Part shown: positions 1 through 13,114 of the stretch, piece after piece
Position numbering within the stretch: the first letter of the stretch is position 1
How the letters are laid out: each line of letters begins with the position of its first letter
Assembly: GCA_033782935.1 (NCBI GenBank)
Contig: JAWQEG010000259.1
Span: 3,016,001-3,080,000, forward strand
DNA from: Petrolisthes cinctipes
Taxonomy: Eukaryota; Arthropoda; Malacostraca; Decapoda; Porcellanidae
Reading direction: 5' to 3'
Length of the DNA: 64,000 bases
Position numbers and translations under genes: made by a program
The notes under the pieces: generated by a model
Told to the model about the DNA's origin: nothing
What the model saw: the letters and a program-made list of their open reading frames with translations, nothing else
Database searches by the model: none

Positions 1-477
1 TGCTTACTCCGTGTTAGAGTATTTTCAAAATACAGGCACAAAACATACTGAAAATCGATCTTTTAGGTGCCCAAAAGTCGATATGTGCATGCATCTTCTG
101 TACCCGTTTATACCTCAAATTCAGGCTCCAAACCCCCGAAAATTCGATATTTTGGGGTCCCAGAAGCGATCTGTACATGCCTACTCAGATGCAGGCCCAA
201 AACATGCTAAAAATCGATATTTTAGGTAACCAAATTGAACATGTGTATGAATCTTCTGCACTCGTTTATATCTCAAATTTAACCTCAAAACACCCGAAAA
301 TTCGATAATTTTGGGTCCCAGAAGCGATCTGTACATGTCTAGTCAGTGCTAGAATGTTTCCAAACAATAGGCTCAAAACATGCTAAAAATCGATATTTAA
401 GTGTCCAAAGTCGATATGTGCATGCATCTTCTGAACCCGTTTATATCTCAAATTCAGGCTCAAAACACCCGAAAATT
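1..477 (+). repeat. Mosaic satellite segment at the left edge
   Basis: The window opens inside a monomer tail (CTCCGTGTTAGAG). It then shows a type T unit (AAACATACTG, ATCGATCTTTT, tail CAGATGCAGG), a unit with AAATTGAACATG and GATAATTTTGGG, and a unit with TTTAAGTGTCC. The same order recurs near 4.15-4.7, 6.3-6.85 and 9.3-9.85 kb. No gene or non-satellite sequence is present. Confidence 0.9.
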
Positions 478-2020
478 CGGTATTTTTGGGTCCGAGAAGC
501 GTTCTGTACATCCCTTTTCCTAGTTAGAATGTTTTCAAGATACAGATCCAAAACATGCTCAAAATCGATATTTTAGGTGCCCAAAAGTCGATATGTGCAT
601 GCATCTTCTGTACCCGTTTATATCTCAAATTCAGATTCAAAACACCCGAAAATTCGATATTTTGGGGTCCCAGAAGCGATCTGTACATGCCTACTCAGTG
701 CTAGAATATTTTCAAAATATAGGCCCAAAACATGCTAAACATCGATATTTTAGGTGCCCAAAGTCGATATTCCAAATTCAGGCCCAAAACTCCCGAAAAT
801 TCGATATTTTGGGGTCCCAGAAGCGATCTGTACATGCCTACTCCGTGTTAGAGTATTTTCATAATACAGGCCCAAAACATACTGAAAATCGATCTTTTCG
901 GTGCCCAAAAGTCGATATGTGCATGCATCTTCTGTACCCGTTTATATCTCTAATTCAGGCTCCAAACACCCGAAAATTCGATATTTTGGGGTCCCAGAAG
1001 CGATCTGTACATGCCTACTCAGATGCAGTCCCAAAACATTCTGAAAATCGATATTTTAGGTGCCCAAAGTCAACATGTGTATGCATCTTCTGCACTCGTT
1101 TATATCTCAAATTCAACCTCAAAAAACCCGAAAATTTGATAATTTTGGGTCCCAAAAGCGATCTGTACATGTCTAGTCAGTGCTAAAATGTTTTCAAAAT
1201 AAAGGCCCAAAACATGCTAAAAATCGATATTTTAGGTGCCCAAAGTCGATATCTCAAATTCAGGTCCAAAACACCCAAAAACTCGATATTTTGGGGTCCC
1301 TGAAGCAATCTGTACATGTCTAGTCAGTGCTAGAATGTTTTCAAAATATAGGCTCAAAACATGCTAAAAATCGATATTTTAAGTGTCCAAAGTCGATATG
1401 TGCATGCATCTTATGTACCCGTTTATATCTCAAATTCAGGCTCAAAACACCCGAAAATTCGATATTTTTGGGTCCTAGAAGCGATCTGTACATGCCTCCT
1501 CCTAGTTAGAGTATTTTCAAAATACGGGCCCAAAACATGCTGAAAATCAATATTTTAGGTGCCCAAAGTCAATATGTGCATGCATCTTATGTACCCGTTT
1601 ATATCTCAAATTCATGCTCAAAACACCCGAAAATTCGATATTTTGGGGTCCCAGAAGCAATCTGTACATGCCTACTCAGTGCTAGAATATTTTCAAAATA
1701 TATGCCTAAAACATGCTAAAAATCGATATTTTAGGTGCGCAAAGTCGATATCTCAAATTCAGGACCAAAACACCCAAAAACTCGATATTTTGGGGTCCCA
1801 GAAGCGATCTGTACATGCCTACTCAGTGCTAGAATGTTTTCAAAAAACAGGCCCAAAACATGCTGAAAATCGATATTTTAAGTATCCAAAGTCGATATGT
1901 GCATGCATCTTCTGTACCCGTTTATATCCCAAATTCAGGTTCAAAACACCCGAAAATTCAATATTTTTGGGTCCCAGAAGCGATCTGTACATGCCTACTC
2001 AGTGTTAGAATTTTTTAAAA
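478..2020 (+). repeat. Segment paralogous to 9982-11524
   Basis: Monomer order and private variants match 9.98-11.52 kb at a constant offset of 9504 bp. Shared markers include GGGTCCGAGAAGCGTTCTG, CAGATTCAAAACACC, the GATATTCC short unit and AAAAAACCCGAAAATTTG. Near 1.33-2.0 kb the same unit order also matches 15.53-16.2 kb at offset 14202. The pattern indicates dispersed block duplication inside one array. Confidence 0.82.
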
Positions 2021-2757
2021 ATATAGGCCCAAAACATGCTAAACATCGATATTTTAGGTGCCCAAAGTCGATATTCCAAATTCAGATTCAAAACACCCGA
2101 AAATTCGATATTTTGGGGTCCCAGAAGCGATCTGTACATGCCTACTCAGATGCAGGCCCAAAAAATTCTGAAAATCGATATTTTTGGTGCCCAAAGTCAA
2201 CATGTGTATGCATCTTCTGCACTCGTTTATATCTCAAATTCAGGCTCAAAACACCCGAAAATTCGATATTTTGGGGTCCCAGAAGCGATCTGTACATGCC
2301 TACTCAGTGCTAGAATGTTTTCAAAATACAGGCCCAGAACATGCTGAAAATCGATATTTTAAGTGTCCAAAGTCGATATGTGCATACATCTTCTGTACCC
2401 GTTTATATCTCAAATTCAAGCTCAAAACACCCGAAAATTCAATATTTTTGGGTCCCAAGAGCGATCTGTACATCCCTACTCCTAGTTAGAATGTTTTCAA
2501 GATACAGACCCAAAACATGCTCAAAATCGATATTTTAGGTGCCCAAAAGTCGATATGTGCATGCATCTTCTGTACCCGTTTATATCTCAAATTCAGGTTC
2601 AAAACACCCGAAAATTCGATATTTTGGGGTCCCAGAAGCGATCTGTACATGCCTACTCAGTGCTAGAATATTTTCAAAATATAGGCCCAAAACATGCTAA
2701 AAATCGATATTTTCGGTGCCCAATGTCGATATCTCAAATTCAGGCAAAAAACACCCA
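2021..2757 (+). repeat. Mosaic segment paralogous to about 7.3-7.95 kb
   Basis: From about 2.1 kb the sequence matches 7.3 kb onward at offset 5196. Shared markers include CAGATGCAGGCCCAAAAAAT, TTTTTGGTGCCCAAAGTC and CCCAAGAGCGATCTG. The match continues into the first part of the 13-mer block, to about 3.33 kb. It contains satellite only. Confidence 0.8.
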
Positions 2758-4938
2758 AAAATTCGATATTTTGGGGTCCCAGAAGCGATCTGTACATGCC
2801 TACTCCGTGTTAGAGTATTTTCAATATACAGGCCCGAAACATACTGAAAATCGATCTTTTAGGTGCCCAAAAGCCGATATGTGGATGCATTTTCTGTACC
2901 CGTTTATATCCCAAATTCAACCTCAAAACACCCGAAAATTCGATATTTTTTGGTCCCAGAAGCGATCTGTACATGCCTACTCAGTGCTAGAATTTTTTAA
3001 AAATATAGGCTCAAAACATGCTGAAAATCGATATTTTAAGTGTCCTAAGTCGATATGTGCATGCATCTTCTGTACCCATTTATATCTCAAATTCAGGCTC
3101 AAAACACCGGAAAATTCGGTATTTTTGGGTCCCAGAAGCGATCTGTACATCCCTACTCCTAGTTAGAATGTTTTCAAGATACACACCCAAAACATGCTCA
3201 AAATCGATATTTTAGGTGCCCAAAATTCGATATGTGCATGCATCTTCTGTACCCGTTTATATCTCAAATTCAGGCTCAAAACACCCGAAAATTCGATATT
3301 TTGGGGTCCCAGAAGCGATCTGTACATGCCTACTCACTGCTAAAATATTTTCAAATTATAGGCCCAAAACATGCTAAAAATCGATATTTTAGGTGCCCAA
3401 AGTCGATATCTCAAATTTAGGACAAAAACACCCAAAAATTCGATATTTTGGGGTCCAAGAAGCGATCTGTACATGCCTACTCCGTGTTAGAGTATTTTCA
3501 ATATACAGACCCAAAACATACTGAAAATCGATCTTTTTGGTGCCCAAAAGTCGATATGTGGATGCATCTTCTGTACCCGTTTATATCTCAAATTCAGGCT
3601 CAAAACACCCGAAAATTCGATATTTTGGGGTCCCAGAAGCGATCTGTACTTGCTTACTCCGTGTTAGAGTATTTTCAAAATTCAGGCCCAAAACAAGCTA
3701 AAAATCGATATTTTAGGTGACCAAAGTCAACATGTGTATGCATCTTCTGCACCCGTTTATATCCCAAATTCAACCTCAAAAAACCCGAAAATACGATATT
3801 TTTTGATCCCAGAAGCGATCTGTCCATGCCTACTCAGTGCTAGATTTTTTTCAAAATATAGGTTCAAAACATGCAAAAAATCGATATTTTAAGTGTCCAA
3901 AGTCGATATGTGCATCTGTACCCGTTTATATCTCAAATTCAGGCTCAAAACACACGAAAATTCGATATTTTGGGTCCCAGAAGTGATCTGTACATTCCTA
4001 CTTAGTGTTAGAATATTTTCAAAATATAGGCCCAAAACATGCTAAAAATCGATATTTTAGGTCCCCAAAGTCGATATCTCAAATTCAGGCCCAGAACACC
4101 CGAAAATTCGATGTTTTTGGGTCCCAGAAGCGATCTGTACATGCTTACTCCGTGTTAGAGTATTTTCAAAATAAAGGCCCAAAACATACTGAAAATCGAT
4201 CTTTTAGGTGCCCAAAAGTCGATATGTGCATGCATCATCTGTACCCGTTTATATCTCAAATTCAGGCTCCAAACCCCCGAAAATTCGATATTTTGGGGTC
4301 CCAGAAGCGATCTGTACATGCCTACTCAGATGCAGGCCCAAAACATGCTAAAAATCGATATTTTAGGTACCCAAATTGAACATGTGTATGAATCTTCTTC
4401 ACTCGTTTATATCTCAAATTCAACCTCAAAACACCCGAAAATTCGATAATTTTGGGTCCCAGAAACGATCTGTACATGTCTAGTCAGTGCTAGAATGTTT
4501 TCAAAATATAGGCTCAAAACATGCTAAAAATCGATATTTTAAGTGTCCAAAGTCGATATGTGCATGCATCTTCTGTACCCGTTTATATCTCAAATTCAGG
4601 CTCAAAACACCCGAGAATTCGGTATTTTTGGGGTCCGAGAAGCGTTCTGTACATCCCTACTCCTAGTTAGAATGTTTTCAAGATACAGATCCAAAACATG
4701 CTCAAAATCGATATTTTAGGTACCCAAAAGTCGATATGTGCATGCATCTTCTGTACCCCTTTATATCTCAAATTCAGATTCAAAACACCCGAAAATTCGA
4801 TATTTTGGGGTCCCAGAAGCGATCTGTACATGGCTACTCAGTACTAGAATATTTTCAAAATATAGGCCCAAAACATGCTAAACATCGATATTTTAGGTGC
4901 CCAAAGTCGATATTCCAAATTCAGGCCCATAACTCCCG
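2758..4938 (+). repeat. 13-monomer HOR, copy 1 (2181 bp)
   Basis: Identity with the next block holds at offset 2181 from 2758 (first upstream mismatch at 2757/4938). I count 13 unit starts, three of them type S (near 3364, 4031 and 4868). One further unit, near 3866, carries a 7-bp deletion giving GTGCATCTGTACCCG. Linked markers include CCCGAAACATACTG, AAAACACCGGAAAATTCGG and CTCACTGCTAAAATATTTTC. Differences from copy 2 are scattered single bases, on the order of 1%. Confidence 0.9.
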
Positions 4939-7118
4939 AAAATTCGATATTTTGGGGTCCCAGAAGCGATCTGTACATGCCTACTCCGTGTTAGAGTATT
5001 TTCAATATACAGGCCCGAAACATACTGAAAATCGATCTTTTAGGTGCCCAAAAGCCGATATGTGGATGCATTTTCTGTACCCGTTTATATCCCAAATTCA
5101 ACCTCAAAACACCCGAAAATTCGATATTTTTGGGTCCCAGAAGCGATCTGTACATGCCTACTCAGTGCTAGAATTTTTTAAAAATATAGGCTCAAAACAT
5201 GCTGAAAATCGATATTTTAAGTGTCCTAAGTCGATATGTGCATGCATCTTCTGTACCCATTTATATCTCAAATTCAGGCTCAAAACACCGGAAAATTCGG
5301 TATTTTTGGGTCCCAGAAGCGATCTGTGCATCCCTACTCCTAGTTAGAATGTTTTCAAGATACACACCCAAAACATGCTCAAAATCGATATTTTAGGTGC
5401 CCAAAAGTCGATATGTGCATGCATCTTCTGTACCCGTTTATATCTCAAATTCAGGCTCAAAACACCCGAAAATTCGATATTTTGGGGTCCCAGAAGCGAT
5501 CTGTACATGCCTACTCACTGCTAAAATATTTTCAAATTATAGGCCCAAAACATGCTAAAAATCGATATTTTAGGTGCCCAAAGTCGATATCTCAAATTTA
5601 GGCCAAAAACACCCAAAAATTCGATATTTTGGGGTCCAAGAAGCGATCTGTACATGCCTACTCCGTGTTAGAGTATTTTCAATATACAGACCCAAAACAT
5701 ACTGAAAATCGATCTTTTTGGTGCCCAAAAGTCGATATGTGGTTGCATCTTCTGTACCCGTTTATATCTCAAATTCAGGCTCAAAACACCCGAAAATTCG
5801 ATATTTTGGGGTCCCAGAAGCGATCTGTACTTGCTTACTCCGTGTTAGAGTATTTTCAAAATTCAGGCCCAAAACAAGCTAAAAATCGATATTTTAGGTG
5901 ACCAAAGTCAACATGTGTATGCATCTTCTGCACCCGTTTATATCCCAAATTCAACCTCAAAAAACCCGAAAATACGATATTTTTTGATCTCAGAAGCGAT
6001 CTGTACATGCCTACTCAGTGCTAGATTTTTTTCAAAATATAGGTTCAAAACATGCAAAAAATCGATATTTTAAGTGTCCAAAGTCGATATGTGCATCTGT
6101 ACCCGTTTATATCTCAAATTCAGGCTCAAAACACACGAAAATTCGATATTTTTGGTCCCAGAAGTGATCTGTACATGCCTACTTCGTGCTAGAATATATT
6201 CAAAATATAGGCCCAAAACATGCTAAAAATCGATATTTTAGGTCCTCAAAGTCGATATCTCAAATTCAGGCCCAGAACACCCGAAAATTCGATATTTTTG
6301 GGTCCCAGAAGCGATCTGTACATGCTTACTCCGTGTTAGAGTATTTTCAAAATAAAGGCCCAAAACATACTGAAAATCGATCTTTTAGGTGCCCAAAAGT
6401 CGATATGTGCATGCATCATCTGTACCCGTTTATATCTCAAATTCAGGCTCCAAACCCCCGAAAATTCGATATTTTGGGGTCCCAGAAGCGATCTGTACAT
6501 GCCTACTCAGATGCAGGCCCAAAACATGCTAAAAATCGATATTTTAGGTACCCAAATTGAACATGTGTATGAATCTTCTTCACTCGTTTATATCTCAAAT
6601 TCAACCTTAAAACACCCGAAAATTCGATAATTTTGGGTCCCAGAAGCGATCTGTACATGTCTAGTCAGTGCTAGAATGTTTTCAAAATATAGGCTCAAAA
6701 CATGCTAAAAATCGATATTTTAAGTGTCCAAAGTCGATATGTGCATGCATCTTCTGTACCCGTTTATATCTCAAATTCAGGCTCAAAACACCCGAGAATT
6801 CGGAATTTTTGGGTCCGAGAAGCGTTCTGTACATCCCTACTCCTAGTTAGAATGTTTTCAAGATACAGATCCAAAACATGCTCAAAATCGATATTTTAGG
6901 TGCCCAAAAGTCGATATGTGCATGCATCTTCTGTACCCCTTTATATCTCAAATTCAGATTCAAAACACCCGAAAATTCGATATTTTGGGGTCCCAGAAGC
7001 GATCTGTACATGGCTACTCAGTACTAGAATATTTTCAAAATATAGGCCCAAAACATGCTAAACATCGATATTTTAGGTGCCCAAAGTCGATATTCCAAAT
7101 TCAGGCCCATAACTCCCG
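4939..7118 (+). repeat. 13-monomer HOR, copy 2 (2180 bp)
   Basis: Tandem copy of 2758-4938. The offset changes from 2181 to 2180 because of a 1-bp difference in a G run (near 4629 versus 6810). The joining unit is a chimera: its left part has CATAACTCCCG as at the end of this copy, and its right part has TTTTCAATATACAGGCCCG as at the start of copy 1. The crossover therefore lies within about 4939-4998. Similarity continues past the formal end to about 7.18 kb. Confidence 0.9.
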
Positions 7119-8526
7119 AAAATTCGATATTTTGGGGTCCCAGAAGCGATCTGTTCATGCCTACTCCGTGTTAGAGTATTTTCATAATACAGGCCCAAAA
7201 CATACTGAAAATCGATGTTTTAGGTGCCCAAAAGTCGATATGTGGATGCATCTTCTGTACCCGTTTATATCTCTAATTCAGGCTCCAAACACCCGAAAAT
7301 TCGATATTTTGGGGTCCCAGAAGCGATCTGTACATGCCTACTCAGATGCAGGCCCAAAAAATTCTGAAAATCGATATTTTTGGTGCCCAAAGTCAACATG
7401 TGTATGCATCTTCTGCACTCGTTTATATCTGAAATTCAGGCTCAAAACACCCGAAAATTCGATATTTTGGGGTCCCAGAAGCGATCTGTACATGCCTACT
7501 CAGTGCTAGAATGTTTTCAAAATACAGGCCCAGAACATGCTGAAAATCGATATTTTAAGTGTCCAAAGTCGATATGTGCATACATCTTCTGTACCCGTTT
7601 ATATCTCAAATTCAAGCTCAAAACACCCAAAAATTCAATATCTTTGGGTCCCAAGAGCGATCTGTACATCCCTACTCCTAGTTAGAATGTTTTCAAGATA
7701 CAGACCCAAAACATGCTCAAAATCGATATTTTAGGTGCCCAAAAGTCGATATGTGCATGCATCTTCTGTACCCGTTTATATCTCAAATTCAGGTTCAAAA
7801 CACCCGAAAATTCGATATTTTGGGGTCCCAGAAGCGATCTGTACATGCCTACTCAGTGCTAGAATATTTTCAAAATATAGGCCCAAAACATGCTAAAAAT
7901 CGATATTTTAGGTGCCCAAAGTCAATATCTCAAATTCAGGCCAAAAACACCCAAAAATTCGATATTTTGGGGTCCCAGAAGCGATCTGTACATGCCTACT
8001 CCGTGTTAGAGTATTTTCAATATACAGGCCCGAAACATACTGAAAATCGATCTTTTAGGTGCCCAAAAGTCGATATGTGGATGCATTTTCTGTACCCGTT
8101 TATATCCCAAATTCAACCTCAAAACACCCGAAAACTCGATATTTTGGGGTCCCAGAAGCGATCTGTACATGCCTACTCAGTGCTAGAATTTTTTAAAAAT
8201 ATAGGCTCAAAACATGCTGAAAATCGATATTTTAAGTGTCCTAAGTCGATATGTGCATGTATCTTCTGTACCCATTTATATCTCAAATTCAGGCTCAAAA
8301 CACCCGAAAATTCTGTATTTTTGGGTCCCAGAAGCGATCTGTACATCCCTACCCCTAGTTAGAATGTTTTCAAGATACAGACCCAAAACATGCTCAAAAT
8401 CGATATTTTAGGTGCCCAAAAGTCGATATGTGTATGCATCTTCTGTACCCGTTTATATCTCAAATTCCGGCTCAAAACACCCGAAAATTCGATATTTTGG
8501 GGTCCCAGAAGCGATCTGTACATGCC
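7119..8526 (+). repeat. Segment paralogous to 2.1-3.3 kb
   Basis: From about 7.3 kb this block follows 2.1-3.3 kb at offset 5196, with the same monomer subtypes in the same order. Private changes include AAAACTCGATATTTTGGGG near 8133 and CATGTATCTTC near 8257. Before 7.3 kb it resembles 0.84-1.0 kb (CATAATACAGGCCC, ATCTCTAATTCAGG). This is a third, partial version of 13-mer sequence. Confidence 0.8.
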
Positions 8527-9981
8527 TACTCAGTACTAGAATATTTTCAAAATATAGGCCCAAAACATGCTAAAAATCGATATTTTAGGTGCCCAAAGTC
8601 GATATCTCAAATTCAGACCAAAAACACCCAAAAATTCGATATTTTGGGGTCCCAGAAGCGATCTGTACATGCTTACTCCGTGTTAGAGTATTTTCAATAT
8701 ACAGGCCCAAAACATACTGAAAATCGATCTTTTAGGTGCCCAAAAGTCGATATGTGCATGCATCTTCTGGACCCGTTTATATCTCAAATTCAGGCTCCAA
8801 ACCCCCGAAAATTCGATATTTTGGGGTCCCAGAAGCGATCTGTACATGCCTACTCAGATGCAGGCACAAAACATGCTTAAAATCGATATTTTAGGTGACC
8901 AAAGTCAACATGTGTATGCATCTTCTGCACCCGTTTATATCCCAAATTCAACCTCAAAACACCCGAATATATGATATTTTTGGGTCCCAGAAGCGATCTG
9001 TACATGCCTACTCAGTGCTAGAATTTTTTTAAAATATAGGCTCAAAACATGCAAAAAATCGATATTTTAAGTGTCCAAAGTCGATATGTGCATGCCTCAT
9101 CTGTAATCGTTTATATCTCAAATTCAGGCTCAAAACACACGAAAATTCTATTTTTTGGGTCCCAGAAGTGATATGTACATGCCTACTTAGTGCTAGATTA
9201 TTTTCAAAATATTGGCCCAAAACATGCTAAAAATCGATATTTTAGGTCCCCAAAGTCGATATCTCAAATTCAGGCCCAAAACACCCGAAAATTCGATATT
9301 TTTGGGTCCCAGAAGCGATCTGTACATGCTTACTCCGTGTTAGAGTATTTTCAAAATACAGGCCCAAAACATACTAAAAATCGATCTTTTAGGTGCCCAA
9401 AAGTCGATATGTGCATGCATCTTCTGTACCCGTTTATATCTCAAATTCAGGGTCCAAACCCCCGAAAACTAGATATTTTGGGGTCCCAGAAGCGATCTGT
9501 ACATGCCTACTCAGATGCAGGCCCAAAACATGCTAAAAATCGATATTTTAGGTACCCAAATTGAACATGTGTATGAATCTTCTGCACTCGTTTATATCTC
9601 AAATTCAACCTCAAAATACCCGAAAATTCGATAATTTTGGGTCCCAGAAGCGATCTTTACATGTCTAGTCAGTGCTAGAATGTTTTCAAAATATAGGCTC
9701 AAAACATGCTAAAAATCGATATTTTAAGTGTCCAAAGTCGATATGTGCATGCATCTTCTGTACCCGTTTATATCTCAAATTCAGGCTCAAAACACCCGAA
9801 AATTCGATATTTTTGGGTCCCAGAAGCGATCTGTACATGCCTACTCCTAGTTAGAGTATTTTCAAAATACAGACCCAAAACATGTTGAAAATCGATATTT
9901 TAGGTGCCTAAAAGTCAATATTTGCATGCATCTTCTGTACCCGTTTATATCTCAAATTCTGGCTCAAAACACCCGAAAATT
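8527..9981 (+). repeat. Mosaic satellite segment
   Basis: Units here include a type S unit near 8570, type T units near 8710 and 9365, and the run with CCTACTTAGTGCTAG and GGTCCCCAAAGTCG. The part at 9.19-9.56 kb has the same unit order as 17.41-17.78 and 34.41-34.78 kb. I see nothing other than satellite. Confidence 0.85.
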
Positions 9982-11524
9982 CGGTATTTTTGGGTCCGAG
10001 AAGCGTTCTGTACATCCCTACTCTTAGTTAGAATGTTTTCAAGATACAGATCCAAAACATGCTCAAAATCGATATTTTAGGTGCCCAAAAGTCGATATGT
10101 GCATGCATCTTCTGTACCCGTTTATATCTCAAATTCAGATTCAAAACACCCGAAAATTCGATATTTTGGGGTCCCAGAAGCGATCTGTACATGCCTACTC
10201 AGTGCTAGAATATTTTCAAAATATAGGCCCAAAACATGCTAAACATCGATATTTTAGGTGCCCAAAGTCGATATTCCAAATTCAGGCCCAAAACTCCCGA
10301 AAATTCGATATTTTGGGGTCCCAGAAGCGATCTGTACATGCCTACTCCGTGTTAGAGTATTTTCATAATACAGGCCCAAAACATACTGAAAATCGATCTT
10401 TTAGGTGCCCAAAAGTCGATATGTGCATGCATCTTCTGGACCCGTTTATATCTCAAATTCAGGCTCCAAACCCCCGAAAATTCGATATTTTGGGGTCCCA
10501 GAAACGATCTGTACATGCCTACTCAGATGCAGGCCCAAAACATTCTGAAAATCGATATTTTAGGTGCCCAAAGTCAACATGTGTATGAATCTTCTGCACT
10601 CGTTTATATCTCAAATTCAACCTCAAAAAACCCGAAAATTTGATAATTTTGGGTCCCAAAAGCGATCTGTACATGTCTAGTCAGTGCTAGAATGTTTTCA
10701 AAATAAAGGCCCAAAACATGCTAAAAATCGATATTTTAGGTGCCCAAAGTCGATATCTCAAATTCAGGTCCAAAACACCCAAAAACTCGATATTTTGTGG
10801 TCCCTGAAGCGATCTGTACATGTCTAGTCAGTGCTAGAATGTTTTCAAAATATAGGCTCAAAACATACTAAAAATCGATATTTTAAGTGTCCAAAGTCGA
10901 TATGTGCATGCATCTTCTGTACCCGTTTATATCTCAAATTCTGGCTCAAAACACCCGAAAATTCGGTATTTTTGGGTCCTAGAAGCGATCTGTACATGCC
11001 TCCTCCTATTTAGAGTATTTTCAAAATACATGCCAAAAACATGCTGAAAATCGATATTTTAGGTGGCCAAAGTCAATATGTGCATGCATCTTCTGTACCC
11101 GTGTATATCTCAAATTCAGGCTCAAAACACCCGAAAATTCGATATTTTGGGGTCCCAGAAGCAATCTGTACATGCCTACTCAGTGCTAGAATATTTTCAA
11201 AATATAGGCCCAAAACATGCTAAAAATCGATATTTTAGGTGCGCAAAGTCGATATCTCAAATTCAGGACCAAAACACCCAAAAACTCGATATTTTGGGGT
11301 CCCAGAAGCGATCTGTACATGCCTACTCAGTGCTAGAATGTTTTCAAAATACAGGCCCAAAACATGCTGAAAATCGATATTTTAAGTATCCAAAGTCGAT
11401 ATGTGCATGCATCTTCTGCACCCGTTTATATCCCAAATTCAGGCTCAAAACACCCGAAAATTCAATATTTTTGGGTCCCAGAAGTGATCTGTACATGCCT
11501 ACTCAGTGCTAGAATTTTTAAAAA
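9982..11524 (+). repeat. Segment paralogous to 478-2020
   Basis: Partner of the left-edge block at offset 9504. It shares the GATATTCC type S unit, AAAAAACCCGAAAATTTG and the CCAAAAACTCGATATTTTG variant. It differs by scattered substitutions, for example CTACTCTTAGTTAG near 10018 and a GTGTATATC change near 11101. The two copies are more diverged than adjacent HOR copies, which suggests an older duplication. Confidence 0.82.
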
Positions 11525-12446
11525 ATATAGGCTCAAAACATGCTGAAAATCGATATTTTAAGTGTCCAAAGTCGATATGTGCATGCATCTTCTGTACCCA
11601 TTTATATCTCAAATTCAGGCTCAAAACACCGGAAAATTCGTTATTTTTGGGTCCCAGAAGCGATCTGTACATCCCTACTCCTAGTTAGAATGTTTTCAAG
11701 ATACACACCCAAAACATGCTCAAAATCGATATTTTAGGTGCCCAAAAGTCGATATGTGCATGCATCTTCTGTACCCGTTTATATCTCAAATTCAGGCTCA
11801 AAACACCCGAAAATTCGATATTTTGGGGTCCCAGAAGCGATCTGTACATGCCTACTCAGTGCTAGAATATTTTCAAAATATAGGCCCAAAACATGCTAAA
11901 TATCGATATTTTAGGTGCCCAAAGTCGATATCTCAAATTTAGGCCCAAAACACCCAAAAATTCGATATTTTGGGGTCCCAGAAGCGATCTGTACATGCCT
12001 ACTCCGTGTTAGAGTATTTTCAATATACAGACCCAAAACATACTGAAAATCGATCTTTTTGGTGCCCAAAAGTCGATATGTGGATGCATCTTCTGTACCC
12101 GTTTATATCTCAAATTCAGACTCAAAACACCCGAAAATTCGATATTTTGGGGTCCCAGAAGCGATCTGTACTTGCTTACTCCGTGTTAGAGTATATTCAA
12201 AATACAGGCCCAAAACAAGCTGAACATCGATATTTTAGGTGACCAAAGTCAACATGTGTATGCATCTTCTGCACCCGTTTATATCTCAAATTCAACCTCA
12301 AAACAGCCGAAATTACGATATTTTTGGGTCCCAGAAGCGATCTGTACATGCCTACTCAGTGCTAGAATTTTTTTAAAAATATGGGTTCAAAACATGCAAA
12401 AAATCGATATTTTAAGTGTCCAAAGTCGATATGTGCATCTGTACCC
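11525..12446 (+). repeat. Partial 13-mer copy (matches about 3.0-3.92 kb)
   Basis: This segment follows the 13-mer at offset about 8522. Shared markers include AAAACACCGGAAAATTCG, GATACACACCC, the 7-bp-deleted GTGCATCTGTACCCG (near 3911 and 12432) and GTACTTGCTTACTCC. It stops at that deletion variant, where the local duplication at 12447 begins. Confidence 0.82.
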
Positions 12447-13114
12447 GTTTATATCTCAAATTCAGGCTCCAAACCCCCGAAAATTCGATATTTTGGGGTC
12501 CCAGAAGCGATCTGTACATGCCTACTCAGATGCAGGCCCAAAACATGCTAAAAATCGATATTTTAGGTACCCAAATTGAACATGTGTATGAATCTTCTGC
12601 ACTCGTTTATATCTCAAATTCAACCTCAAAACACCCGAAAATTCGATAATTTTGGGTCCCAGAAGCGATCTGTACATGTCTAGTCAGTGCTAGAATGTTT
12701 TCAAAATATAGGCTCAAAACATGCTAAAAATCGATATTTTAAGTGTCCAAAGTCGATATGTACCTGCTTCTTCTGTACCCGTTTATATCTCAAATTCAGG
12801 CTCCAAACACCCGAAAAATCGATATTTTGGGGTCCCAGAAGCGATCAGTACATGCCTACTCAGATGCAGGCCCAAAACATGCTAAAAATCGATATTTTAG
12901 GTACCCAAATTGAACATGTGTATGAATCTTCCGCACTCGTTTATATCTCAAATTCAACCTCAAAACACCCGAAAATTTGATAATTTTGGGTCCCAAAAGC
13001 GATCTGTACATGTCTAGTCAGTGCTAGAATGTTTTCAAAATATAGGCTCAAAACATGCTAAAAATTGATATTTTAAGAATCCAAAGTCGATATATGCATG
13101 CATCTTCTGTAACC
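12447..13114 (+). repeat. Local tandem duplication of a two-monomer unit (334 bp)
   Basis: GTTTATATCTCAAATTCAGG plus the GGCTCCAAAC variant appears at 12447 and again at 12781, an offset of 334 bp. That equals one 158-bp plus one 176-bp unit. Both copies carry the shortened CAGATGCAGG tail followed by AAATTGAACATG and GATAATTTTGGG. The second copy has private changes (GATCAGTACATG, TCTTCCGCACTCG). Confidence 0.85.

Noticed and set aside
9029..9220. Minus-strand open frames of about 63-79 codons (also near 14388, 17247, 21099, 25333, 28028, 31559, 34246, 40621 and 46865)
   Set aside because: They are complements of the same satellite units, recur at equivalent positions, and give no sign of an inverted unit or a gene.
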